From NCBI RefSeq assembly GCF_964030965.1, contig NZ_OZ034999.1:1240001-1304000 (forward strand): 64,000 bases of DNA, given 5' to 3'. The translations under genes were made by a program, and so were the position numbers. Shown piece after piece: positions 23,494-32,956 of the stretch; position 1 is the first letter of the stretch; every line of letters begins with the position of its first letter. The DNA is from Spiroplasma endosymbiont of Amphimallon solstitiale. Lineage in GTDB: Bacteria; Bacillota_I; Bacilli_A; Mycoplasmatales; VBWQ01. Under the pieces are notes generated by a model, which made no database searches, was not told the origin of the DNA, and worked only from the letters and a program-made list of their open reading frames with translations.

Positions 23494-24528
23494 TTAAACA
23501 CCACCTAATGTATAAGCATAAGAATAATCTTTTAATTATGTAGAAAAGTATGGATGACCAAAAATTATTCATCAATTTACACTTAAAATATTATTTTTAA
23601 TTAAAAATTTGTTAAAAGTAACATTATTTAGTGTAAAAATTCTCTAAAAATAACACTTTATCATGTATCATTACTTTTCTACAAAATTAAAGGAATAATC
23701 CCAATTTAAAGTTGCTCTATCTAAATTAATCTCTGACATACTATCATCATTTAAATCAACATCAATCATAGCGTCATCTGTACTTTGATAATCATTAACA
23801 CTACCATTAATTAATCTTGCTCTTTCATCAGTAAATACTTCTTGTAACTCTGTATTATTATGTGTATTTCCTAATGGCAACAATAAAGTATTTATAATCT
23901 CACTTGCTCCGGCAATAATGGTAGGAATAGCAAAATAATTACTAAAATCATTATTAATACCCATTGCTACACCACTACTAATCAAACAACCACCAGTACC
24001 CATATTTGCTATCTTTCTTATATTTTCAAATCTATTAGGTATTAACTCAGTTAAACCACTAATAACATTCGCTATACCAAAACTATTTAAAGATATATAA
24101 GTATCTCAATCTACAAAAGGCACATCAATTATAGGTTTAACAGTTGTAAACGGTGGATATGTTGGTCTTGGGGGTTCAGTAGGACATGGTGGTCAAAAAC
24201 AAGGTTCATCTATTAATAAAGCAACTGACTTATCTACATACTGAACAAACTTAGCATAATTAATTAAACCAATTGTTCCTAAACCTAAAAATATCTTTTT
24301 ATAACTATTAATAACTTTATTTCTAGTAGTAGGTCTTTGATTAATATTCCATATATCAATTCCTAACTTTTTACTAAATAACAAAGAATTAATAGAACCT
24401 AAAATTGGGTCTTTTAAATATTGACCATAATAAGCACTAACTCCTACCATAGCACTTAATGGACTTAATCCAGTTCTTAATATTTTAGTTAAAGTATAAT
24501 TACTAGTTTGTTCTAACTCATTAGGCAT
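23494..24528 (-). pseudogene. GVAMGINND-family membrane protein, MITE-interrupted
   Basis: ATG 24528 follows AGGAGT. Without MITE copy 3 and one GAATAATC, the frame runs to TAA 23494 and encodes about 287 residues, ending NWDYSYAYTLGGV. With the MITE it ends in FNFVEK. Features: MVGVSAYYGQYL, GSINSLLFSKKLGIDIWN, a Pro-rich stretch (PCPTEPPRPTYPP), then GGCLISSGVAMGINNDF and AIPTIIAGASEI. Homologues in this window lie at 13522 and 45612. The hydrophobic parts suggest a membrane or virion protein; the Pro-rich linker resembles that of adsorption proteins, but function is unproven. Confidence 0.65.
23530..23692 (+). mobile_element. 163-bp MITE, copy 3
   Basis: Identical layout to copy 1. Target duplication GAATAATC at 23522-23529 and 23693-23700. 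Confidence 0.92.
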
Positions 24529-24592
24529 AAATAAAACTCCTTACTTTATATACTAATAAGGAGCTTATTTATGAATTATAATCTAATCCATT

Positions 24593-24631
24593 GGGGCTTA
24601 ATGAAAAATATATAATCCATATATAAGCCCC
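24593..24631 (-). terminator. Hairpin between phage genes
   Basis: GGGGCTTA (24593-24600) pairs with TAAGCCCC (24624-24631). It lies between the small zinc-ribbon genes and the next minus-strand gene, followed by the palindrome AATAAGGAGCTTATT near 24556. Likely a terminator or attenuator separating early and late phage transcripts. Confidence 0.55.
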
Positions 24632-24644
24632 TTATTTAATTTTT

Positions 24645-24755
24645 TTATCTTCTAATCTTACTTAATTCTTGTTCTGTTAAACAACAATTTTCACATTGTT
24701 TAAAAATACACGCTTTATGGTGTACTTCATGATTTTTACATGTAATACAAACCAT
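24645..24755 (-). CDS. 36-residue zinc-ribbon-like protein
   Basis: Begins at an ATG overlapping the previous stop (TAATG) and has two Cys pairs: VCITCKNHE and QCENCC, plus a further Cys and several His between them. The pattern suggests a small metal-binding fold. Coupled translation with the upstream zinc-ribbon gene supports it as a real gene. Too short for family assignment. Confidence 0.55.
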   Translation of the reverse strand: MVCITCKNHEVHHKACIFKQCENCCLTEQELSKIRR

Positions 24756-24868
24756 TATTTTTTATCTCCTATTTTTTTTCTTATTCGTTCCATTTCATTA
24801 GCAACTCTATAACACATTTCACAACCATATACTCTCTCATAAGTTCAATCACTACACTTATGTCTCAT
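24755..24868 (-). CDS. 37-residue Cys-pair protein
   Basis: ATG 24868 lies inside the end of the previous gene (11-base overlap). The sequence MRHKCSDWTYERVYGCEMCY holds Cys5, Cys16 and Cys19, followed by a basic helix. It requires TGA as Trp. Function unknown; perhaps a small regulator of the phage. Confidence 0.5.
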
Positions 24869-25061
24869 AATTTAACTTACTTTCTTGTTGTCTCATTGAT
24901 TTATTTAAAGCAATATCTAATATACAATTTGGACAATAATATTTTCTAGTATATAAGTTTTGCAAAACTCTTTTAGGACAAATAACTTGATCGCAAAGTT
25001 TACATATATAAATCGCTAAATGAAATGCTTGTTCACATGAACAATTATTAACTTTTGCCAT
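24858..25061 (-). CDS. 67-residue zinc-ribbon protein
   Basis: AGGAGTT precedes ATG 25061. Cysteine pairs CSC, CKLC and CPNC with CP in between (residues 8-42) look like a zinc finger or double zinc ribbon. It follows the 91-residue gene in the phage operon and overlaps the next small gene. No family recognised; a DNA- or RNA-binding role is a guess. Confidence 0.6.
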   Translation of the reverse strand: MAKVNNCSCEQAFHLAIYICKLCDQVICPKRVLQNLYTRKYYCPNCILDIALNKSMRQQESKLNYET

Positions 25062-25118
25062 AATCTAATTAACTCCTAATCTATAATAATTATTTAAAAT
25101 TACCCTTTTAATAAATAA

Positions 25119-25394
25119 CTATTTTCAATTAGAAAGTTTTTTAATATTACCGCTTAAATCCAATTCTAGTGAATAAAAATTACCAACTTTTAAATCAACA
25201 GCTGATAAACAATTATTAAAATCACTGATAATATCAGGGTTATATCATTTATCACGTGTTTGACCAGTTGCCCAACCTGTTTGCTTATTAATTTCTACAA
25301 GCTTCAAAACATCAAACTTCAATGTTTGACCTTTATTATTTTTATCGGGAATAATACGCCCTTTTTCAATATTAACTAATTGAACTTTAAACAT
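25119..25394 (-). CDS. 91-residue plectrovirus protein, possible ssDNA-binding
   Basis: ATG 25394 is preceded by TAGGAGTTGAG. The protein is soluble and beta-rich in appearance (MFKVQLVNIEKGRIIP ... GNFYSLELDLSGNIKKLS), with a conserved-looking TGQTRDKWYNPD segment. It sits first in the minus-strand set next to the Rep region, the place and size of the single-stranded-DNA-binding protein in filamentous phages. That role is inferred from position only. Two TGA codons are Trp. Confidence 0.6.
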
Positions 25395-25694
25395 AAAAAA
25401 ACTCAACTCCTAGCCGTAATGTATTTAAAAATACATATATTGAGTATAGTAGGGTAAAACCTATACTTATTAGTAATATAACACAAAATTATAAAAATAC
25501 AATAAAAATAAAAAAATTGGCTAATGTACACGGCTAGGTAATACATTAACCTATTAAGCATTATATATATATATATATATATATACAAGTCTTTTATATC
25601 AAAAATATCAGTTTAATTTCATTAAATAAAAAATATATAATATTATCTTTTCCAAAATGATAAAATTAATACATAAAAAAAGGAGAACTTAAAA
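25395..25694. promoter_or_regulatory. Divergent intergenic region with inverted repeats
   Basis: 300 bases without a gene between divergent phage genes. It contains the hairpin ATGTATTT/AAATACAT (25419-25436), and an inverted pair CTAGCCGT (25410-25417) / ACGGCTAG (25530-25537), each next to a copy of TAATGTATT in either sense (the second as AATACATTA). A (TA)12 run follows. Promoters for both strands must lie here; the paired words could be a Rep-binding or origin site of the phage. Confidence 0.45.
25562..25585. repeat. (TA)12 microsatellite
   Basis: Twelve uninterrupted TA units, 110 bases upstream of the plus-strand membrane gene. Length may vary between isolates and could affect promoter spacing. 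Confidence 0.9.
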
Positions 25695-26333
25695 ATGATA
25701 AATCACAAACTTAAAAAAATAAAACTAATAATTTTATCACTATTGATTTTAACTATATTAATTATAAGTATAGGTTTATCTTTAATAGGTTTTTATAATT
25801 TACAAGATAATATAAAGTATATACCTTGTTACTATAACTATCATACAAAACAAGAAATAATAATACAAAAAAATGGTTTTACTTTATTAAAAGAATATGG
25901 CTTTAATTTTGTAGAAAAGTAATGATACATGATAAAGTGTTATTTTTAGAGAATTTTTACACTAAATAATGTTACTTTTAACAAATTTTTAATTAAAAAT
26001 AATATTTTAAGTGTAAATTGATGAATAATTTTTGGTCATCCATACTTTTCTACATAATTAAAAGAATATGGTTTAAATTATATATTAAACAATACTAAAT
26101 TAAATTGTTCTAAACATTATTTGCTTCAATATAGTTTTAAAAATTATAATATTAAAACATTATTACAATTACAAATTGGAATTATTTTTTCTGTAATTTT
26201 AAGTCCAATTTTAATATTTATAATTATATTATTAATTTTTTTAATTATTGGTTTAAAAATAAAAATAAAAAATAATAACTTTTGAGATGCAATAAAAAAT
26301 TGTGAAATAATTAACAATTACTATATTCATTAA
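25695..26333 (+). pseudogene. Two-TM membrane protein, MITE-interrupted
   Basis: AAAGGAGA precedes ATG 25695. Removing MITE copy 4 and one GAATATGG restores 155 codons to TAA 26331. The N-terminal part has one long hydrophobic helix (IILSLLILTILIISIGLSL) and the C-terminal part has another (LSPILIFIIILLIFLIIGL); the loop between holds several Cys. It is the only plus-strand gene in the plectrovirus region and converges on rep. Could be a superinfection or accessory gene; family not recognised. Confidence 0.6.
25901..26063 (-). mobile_element. 163-bp MITE, copy 4
   Basis: Inverted relative to copy 1. Target duplication GAATATGG at 25893-25900 and 26064-26071. Confidence 0.92.
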
Positions 26334-26341
26334 TAATATTT

Positions 26342-27393
26342 TTAATGTAAAACTTTTTTCTTAAAATCTATTTTTTCAACTTTATTACCAAAAACTTTTT
26401 CTGTCCAAGTCAAAACATCTTTATTTTTTTGAATTAAATAACCAATTTCACTAGTTCGTAAATAATGCTTATGCGATAAAGCACTTAAATATACATATTT
26501 TTCATAATCTTCATATTCTTTAAAATAATCATTTACAACAGTACTTTCAATAATACCACCAATCATAACAGTATCACCGTTACTATCTCTTTGAGATTTA
26601 AAATAAAATACATTTGTTGCATTAAAACTCGCTTTAATTATATCTTGAATTGTTAATTTTTTAATACCACGAACTACAATAGGATTTTTACAATTACGAC
26701 TAAAAGCATAAGCCTTTACACCTATATCTGCTTGATTTAAAGACTAAACATCATCTAATGCTTTTGTAACATATTTACCCAAATATTTAATAACAAATTC
26801 ATTAGAACCTTTTTTAACAATAATTAACTTAATACATTGTTTCTCTGCATGTGGTCATCAATCAATTATCATACTGTAAGGTATTTTACGATTAAATAAT
26901 ATATGAAAATGAACAGCACCACGAGTTTGATATTCATAAACATAAAAATACTTTAATTCGCCTAAATATTTTTTTAATTTTGTAGAAAAGTAATGATACA
27001 TGATAAAGTGTTATTTTTAGAGAATTTTTACACTAAATAATGTTACTTTTAACAAATTTTTTAATTAAAAATAATATTTTAAGTGTAAATTGATGAATAA
27101 TTTTTGGTCATCCATACTTTTCTACATAATTAAAAAAATATTTTGCACGTTTAGGGTCATTTCATCATTTCTTTAATTTAAGAAAAAATAAACGAATGTC
27201 TTTTTTTGCTTTTTTAATATCTTGCATATTATCTTTATAAGTTAAAGTAACAAAACTCAACATCTTACTATCATAAAAATTATGTAATGCTTTTTGTATT
27301 AAATTAGTTTTAGTACGAGAAGTATTATTTCTTAATTTCTGTTTATTACCAACATAAGATTTACCCCTAACATTTCCAATATTATTTAAGAAA
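26342..27393 (-). pseudogene. Plectrovirus replication protein (HUH Rep), broken
   Basis: The protein fragment is readable from the IS30 copy 3 edge to TAA 26342. It contains LSFVTLTYKDN, the metal-binding HUH motif in GAVHFHILFN, and KYLGKYVTKAL, which carries the nicking Tyr/Lys pattern of rolling-circle initiators. These define a Rep that nicks the phage origin. It is destroyed three ways: the N-terminus is lost at IS30 copy 3, MITE copy 5 interrupts it (AAATATTT duplicated), and a TAG follows KALDDV near 26745, one transition from CAG. So this plectrovirus cannot replicate on its own Rep. Confidence 0.75.
26972..27135 (-). mobile_element. 164-bp MITE, copy 5 (in rep)
   Basis: Same element as the others with one extra T in an internal T run. 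Target duplication AAATATTT at 26964-26971 and 27136-27143. Confidence 0.92.
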
Positions 27394-28454
27394 CCTGAAT
27401 TGTAAAATTAAAAAGGACACTTATATAAAAATTAAATTGTGTTAATTCTATAATTAAGAAAAGAAAGGAATTAGTACAATGTATAAGTATCTGACTATTG
27501 AATCAATAATAGCAATAAAAGAATATAAAAGTTATGGATTTTCGATTCGTAAAATAGCAAAAGCCATTGATTATAGTAAATCAACTGTACATAGAGTTTG
27601 TAGATTATTAAATCAAAACTTATTGCCATTAGAAATATTGAATAAAATTCAAAAAAATAAACAAAATGCAGGTAGAAAATTAATAATTTTAACTTTAATA
27701 GAAATTAATACTATTAATCATTTGTTAATTACTAAAAATTATGCTCTTGATATAATTGCTAATTTTTTAAAGGAAAATAAAATAAAAAGTATTTCAACAA
27801 AAACTTTATATAACATGTTTAAAACAAATCGAATGGGTTTTGACGAAAATAACTTATTGAGAAAAGGAAAAAATAAACCTCACAAACAAAAAGAAACTAG
27901 GGGCAGAATTAATAATTGTAAGTCTATTCATGAAAGAAATTTAATCATTCCTAATATTAAAAATATAGAAGAATTTGGTCATTTAGAGGGTGATACTATC
28001 ATTGGTAAAGATCATAAAAGTTCTATTATTACTTTAGCTGATATATGATCAAAAACCACAATTCCTTTAGCAACTAAAAATAATAAATCAGAAAATATTA
28101 CAAAAAGTATAATAAAATTTATTTCAAAGTTACAAAAAGGAACAGTTAAAACTATTACTTTTGATCGTGGTAAAGAATTTAGTAAATGAAAATTAATCGA
28201 AAAAAATTGTAATGTTAAGATTTATTTTGCAGATCCTGGTAAACCTTGTCAAAGAGGTTTAAATGAAAATAATAATGGTATTTTAAGAAGATATTTACCA
28301 AAATCTACAGATCTATCTTCATATAAACAAAAAGATTTAAATACTATAGCATTTCAAATTAATTCTACACCCAGAAAATCACTATCTTATAAAAGACCAA
28401 TAGATTTAATACAATTATTTTAAAAAACTGTCCCATTTATATTTACAATTCAGG
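27394..28454 (+). mobile_element. IS30-family insertion sequence, copy 3
   Basis: 1061 bp, plus orientation. Flanks AAA (left) and TTA (right) do not match, and the broken rep gene does not continue beyond it, so DNA was lost or rearranged at this copy. Confidence 0.92.
27479..28423 (+). CDS. IS30-family transposase (copy 3)
   Basis: 314 residues, intact DDE and helix-turn-helix. First 189 residues equal those of copy 1. GAAAGGAATTAGTACA precedes the start (other copies have GCACA). Confidence 0.93.
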
Positions 28455-28552
28455 TTATATTATATAATATTTTAATTTTTATAACTTAAAAAACAAGTAA
28501 TATTTATGTAGTAATTATGATAAAATTATAAAGTTATAGGAAGGAAGTAATT

Positions 28553-29359
28553 ATGATTAAAGATAAAAAAAATAATGTTGAAATCATTAATGTCAGTAAA
28601 AACTATGATAGTAATGAAGTCATTAAAAATGTTAGTCTGAATATTGCTATTGGTGCCAAAATTGGTATTGTTGGCCCCAATGGTACTGGAAAAACAACAT
28701 TATGTGAAATGATTTCCCAACTTCGTAAACCAACAACAGGTACTATTAATATTAAACCTGATTTAAAAATAGGCATGCAATTACAAGAAACTAAATTTCC
28801 TCGTGGTCTAACTGGTTGAGATATGGCCCAATATTATATGAGAGCTTATCGTTTAAATAAGTCTGTTGAAGACATTCAAAAGTTATTGTACTATTTGGAC
28901 GCTGAAGCATTTATTAATAAACCTATTATTACTTTATCGGGTGGTCAACAACAAAAAATAAATATTTTATTAGCATTAATTGTTGAACCAGATTTATTAA
29001 TTTTAGATGAATTAGCTACGGGATTAGATTTAGAGGTACGTGAGCGAATTTATGAATTACTAGAAAAAGAAGTTTTTATTAAACCTAATCTTTCAGTATT
29101 AATTGTTTCACATAATATGCAAGAAATTGAACGTTTTTGTCAACAAATTATTTTCATGTTTGAAGGTTCAATTATTAGTATAAATGATGTTAAAACTGTT
29201 GTTAAAGAATATGGAAGTATTGAAGAATATGTTAAAACTAAATTTAAAGAATATAAAATAGGTATGTATGATAGCGAAGCGTTATTAAAAAGATTAGGAG
29301 GGGAAAATAATGAAAAATGAGCTAAGTCTTGAAAAAAACACCTTAAAAAACAAAAATAA
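28553..29359 (+). CDS. ABC transporter ATP-binding protein
   Basis: 268 residues. Walker A GPNGTGKTT (about residue 45), signature LSGGQQQK, Walker B LLILDEL followed by a D-loop-like TGLD, and switch His in IVSHNMQE. The usual DEP is DEL here. It lies directly ahead of a membrane protein gene, so it likely energises an ABC-2 type exporter. GGAAGG precedes ATG 28553. TGA codons at 28817 and near the end are Trp, and the last 50 bases overlap the permease gene. Substrate unknown. Confidence 0.92.
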
Positions 29360-30086
29360 TGATTGATCTCTTCTTAATTTATTTTGAAATTATTTAAAAC
29401 GTAATCGTTCAATTATTATTTTTTCAGTTTTCGTTTCACCATTGATTTTTATTGGTGCATCAATTGGTGGAAATAATCAAATATTATCATCACCTGCTGG
29501 TAAAAACATTGGACGATTTATTTTGATGATTATTTGATTGACACAAACTGCTTCCTTTTCAATTCAAACTTTTTTAGCTATTTTATTAGATTTAAAACAA
29601 AGCGTAGTTTATCGACGCATTGGTTTAACAAGAATTAGCAAAACCAAGTTTATTATTATAACATCAATATTTAATTTAGCGTTAGTTTTAATTTCTGATA
29701 TTATTATTTTTATTGGTGTTATTATTATTGGTTATGTTGTTCCTTTATCTGGAATGATTAGTTCCATTTTTAATTGACAATTATTAATTATTATTTTATT
29801 TACATTATTTTTTTCTATTACTATTACTAGTATTGCTTTGCTAATGTCAGTTATTATTAAAAGTCGTACTGGACAAGCAATTGTTAGTTTATTTACTAGT
29901 TTATTAATTGTTGCGCCATTAATTATTTTAACTTACTTTTTAGCTAGTCTTATTGGTGAAGGATTAGTTTCAAGTATTGGTGTTGGTGCTGTTGTTGGTA
30001 TTTTAGTAGGTATATTTATTGCTTTAAATCTTATTAGTTGTGGCATTTATTATTTAACTTGAAAACTATTTAAATGATTTGATTAA
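29310..30086 (+). CDS. ABC transporter permease (ABC-2 type)
   Basis: 258 residues starting at ATG 29310 behind AGGAGGGG. Six hydrophobic segments, beginning with SIIIFSVFVSPLIFIGASI, fit the ABC-2 permease layout; SVVYRRIGLTRISKTKFII is the cytoplasmic coupling-helix region common to this family. It overlaps the ATPase gene by 50 bases in another frame. Substrate cannot be told; such pairs often export lipids, peptides or drugs. Confidence 0.85.
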
Positions 30087-30140
30087 TTTTTATAAAAGTA
30101 TGTAATGAATTATAAAATAACAAAGGAGTGAAAATATACA

Positions 30141-30548
30141 ATGCCTAAAAATATAAGAAAATATGTTATTGATGAACAACCAATTAATTATTTTGATAAA
30201 GTTAAAGCATGATTTAATGCACTTAAAACTTTAGCATCACTTGTTGCTGAAAATGGCTTTACAGATGGTTGTTCGATATTCCCTAATAATTTTTTTACTT
30301 TAGGAATATTGGGAACAGCTACAGCAATGTCAATAACAGATGGTTTAAATTTACAGTTAGATAATTATAAAAAACCACTATTACAACCAATTCTAAATGG
30401 AGCAAAATGAATTTGAACTAAAACAAAATCATTTGGGACGGTAACAAAAACGGAGGATATAATTACTTTTTAAACATTTCTTTCAAATTATAGAGAAGAA
30501 ATAACTGTAATTATATGCAATTGTAAATACATCTTACTACTAAATTAA
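30141..30548 (+). CDS. Hypothetical protein
   Basis: 135 codons from ATG 30141, with AAAGGAGTG well placed. The first 90 residues are protein-like (YVIDEQPINYFDKVKAWFNA ... TDGCSIFPNNFFTLGILG). The last 40 (after about 30430) look less regular and a frameshift there is possible. Three TGA codons are Trp. It follows the exporter genes by 54 bases. No family recognised. Confidence 0.5.
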
Positions 30549-30676
30549 ATTAATTTCAATTAAAATACAAATATTGAAAAAATCAATAATAAAATTAATA
30601 TTTATACACAACAAAAATTCTTATTAACTTTTAATTTAATAAGTTTTTAATATTTTAATAAAAATAAAAATTTTGA

Positions 30677-31795
30677 TTATGTTTTAGAATTTACAAGATT
30701 ACACTTAAAAATAACCATTTTAATATAAATATTTATACTATATGTTCTATTACCAAGCATTTCTTTTAAAATATATCAAATATTACTTTCAGCAAAAGTA
30801 CCTATATTTCATTTAGCACCTTGATTTTCAATTCCTTGTTTATTATTTTTAAAATATTGTTTTTTTAATTTTTTATGATTTTTTAATATTTCATTCATAT
30901 ATTTTATTAACTCATCATATTGACAATTTTCAATAAAATTTCTACAAGTATTATATTCGTTTCAATATTTTCCTTTATTTCCAGCAATTATTCCTACATA
31001 TAACTTTTTAACTAAATGGAATTTATCTAAAACAAATTGTGCACCTAAATAATCAGCAACATCTTTAATTCATTCTGCACTATCACCACAAATAATAATT
31101 TTTGCTTGGTCAAAATTTTCAAAAAATCTATTTCCTTGTTCTAAAATAAATTCAGCAGTTTTTTTAAAACCAATTGCTGTTTTTGTTGGTCTTATTATTA
31201 CATCTACTCTTTTATTAACTAATTTATGATTAATATTATCTGTACAAAATAATACTAAGCGCATTGAATATTTACCAGAATTACGTTTAAATTTTCAAAA
31301 CTTACGATGTCCATCATCAATACTAATATAAATAAATTGATTTGGTTCTAATTTTATTTTAGGAACATCTAATTTATTGACTTGATATTCTTGAAATACT
31401 CTTCCAATACTTGTTGTACTAAATTTTGTTTGTTTCATAGTATGTAAAATATCACGATATTTTTTTCCATCTGCAAAATGTTCAATAACATTATTTTTGA
31501 TATCTTGACAAGTCCTTTTGTATTTAGGTAATTGCAATTTTTCATCTAATAAACAAATAGGAACTCATTTTTTTAATTGTTCATCATAATATTTATAATC
31601 ACGACATTTATAAGTAACAAGACCATTGATAGTATTTCTAGTTCTTGTTTTAATTTTAACGGGGATATATTTTCTATCTCTTTCTTTTAAGATTCTTCAA
31701 TCTGTTTTTTCTCATTGATTTTTTACATCATCTCTAAATGATTGATACATTCTTTTAGTTGCTTCATTTAAAGTTCATAAGTAATTAAAACTCAT
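30677..31795 (-). CDS. ISLre2/UPF0236-type transposase
   Basis: 372 residues from ATG 31795 with AGGAGA upstream. The family look is clear: KIKTRTRNTINGLVTYKCR region, KYRDILHTMKQTKFSTTSIGR, YISIDDGHRKFWK with the first catalytic Asp, IIICGDSAEWIKDVADYLGA with the second, and FVLDKFHLVKKLYVGIIAG. UPF0236 proteins are transposases of ISLre2 elements. TGA codons are Trp. I could not fix the element's inverted repeats; 30549-30676 and 31796-31980 probably belong to it. Confidence 0.82.
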
Positions 31796-31985
31796 ATTTT
31801 TTCTCCTAACTTTTTTTAAATTTTAAATTTATTGTAAATATATTTAAAAAATTAATTTACTTAATTATTATATAAATATATAAGTGTTATTTTAAATAAA
31901 ATAAAAAATATTTTAAAAAATGCTTTCATATTTAAAATATAATAAACAATTTCAATATAATTAATAGTATAGGTCTCATAAAATA

Positions 31986-32010
31986 AACGCCTTTAATTTA
32001 GGCGTTATTT
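31986..32010 (+). terminator. Hairpin terminator
   Basis: AACGCCT (31986-31992) / AGGCGTT (32000-32006) with a 7-base loop, then ATTTTG. No plus-strand gene directly precedes it; the AAATAA and reversed arm would also serve the minus strand. Confidence 0.6.
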
Positions 32011-32092
32011 TGCATTTAAAAGCATACTTGTAAAAATAATCAAAAATAGTACAATTTATAAGTAAAATCAAGGAAAAAAGGAGTAATTTAAT

Positions 32093-32668
32093 ATGAAAAT
32101 AGTTGTTAATAATAATCAATTAATAAAAATTATAAATGATGATTGGAAAAAAAATATTATTGAATTAGCCACTTATAAAACTTTATTAAAAGAAAATATT
32201 AATTATGAAAAAGAATTAATTCAAAATATACAATTTCTTACTGTTTTAAAAGATGAATTAAATACAAATATTTTAAAATTTGAGTTTGAAGAACTTAATT
32301 ATGTTATTGCACAAAAATGCTGACGAAAATATATTAGTCATTTTCATTGAAGTTTAGATTTTTGATATTTTGATTTAGATTTAAAAGAAAGAATAATTAA
32401 TAATTATAATTTATTTATTAAACATTCAAATCAAAAACAAAAACAACAAATTATTAATAATAATTTTAATTCTAATAATAAAAAGAGAGAATATAAAAAT
32501 TGAAAACATAATTATTTTAAGAATATAAATGAAAAAATATTAAAAAATAATACGGAACAAGGAATTGATGTTTTTGAATATTTTAAATATGAAATAAATT
32601 CAAATGATTTACAAAATCAAACAGCAACTACTCAATATAAATTAAATGTTCAAAAAGGAGTAATTTAA
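32093..32668 (+). CDS. Hypothetical helical protein
   Basis: 191 residues from ATG 32093, preceded by AAAAAAGGAGTAATTTAAT. Rich in Asn, Lys, Ile; helical, with charged KKNIIELATYKTLLKENINY and several TGA-coded Trp (for example WRKYISHFHWSLDFWYF). No family recognised. The next gene starts two bases after its stop behind the same ribosome-site sequence, which suggests duplication of the 5' leader or a shared origin. Confidence 0.65.
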
Positions 32669-32669
32669 T

Positions 32670-32955
32670 ATGAAAACATGAATAAAAACAAATTTTTATA
32701 AAATAACATCAATTTTAGCATTATTTCTTGCTACAACTGGTTTAATAGTTGGTTCAATAGCACATCATAAAACTAATGATTTACAATATTATTTAGGACA
32801 TCAGTATAATGTTTACTGGGGGGGCTGGAACAACTATATGGTCACACAAAACAAAAGATGAACACAAAATAGAATTATATTTTGGAATTAAACCAGATGA
32901 AAGTTATGATATCAAGTGAGATGGAATTTATCCAGATGGATATTTTGATAAATAA
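32670..32955 (+). pseudogene. Membrane protein with frameshift at a G7 tract
   Basis: ATG 32670 follows AAAAAGGAGTAATTTA. The N-terminus has a signal/anchor helix (ITSILALFLATTGLIVGSI). Seven consecutive G (32818-32824) lie after YNVY. As written the frame ends at TAA 32889 (73 residues); shifting at the G run opens a frame to TAA 32953 (about 94 residues) that reads GAGTTIWSHKTKDEHK and KPDESYDIKWDGIYPDGYFDK, much more protein-like. It could be a phase-variable surface protein, or simply a mutated gene. Confidence 0.55.
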
Positions 32956-32956
32956 T

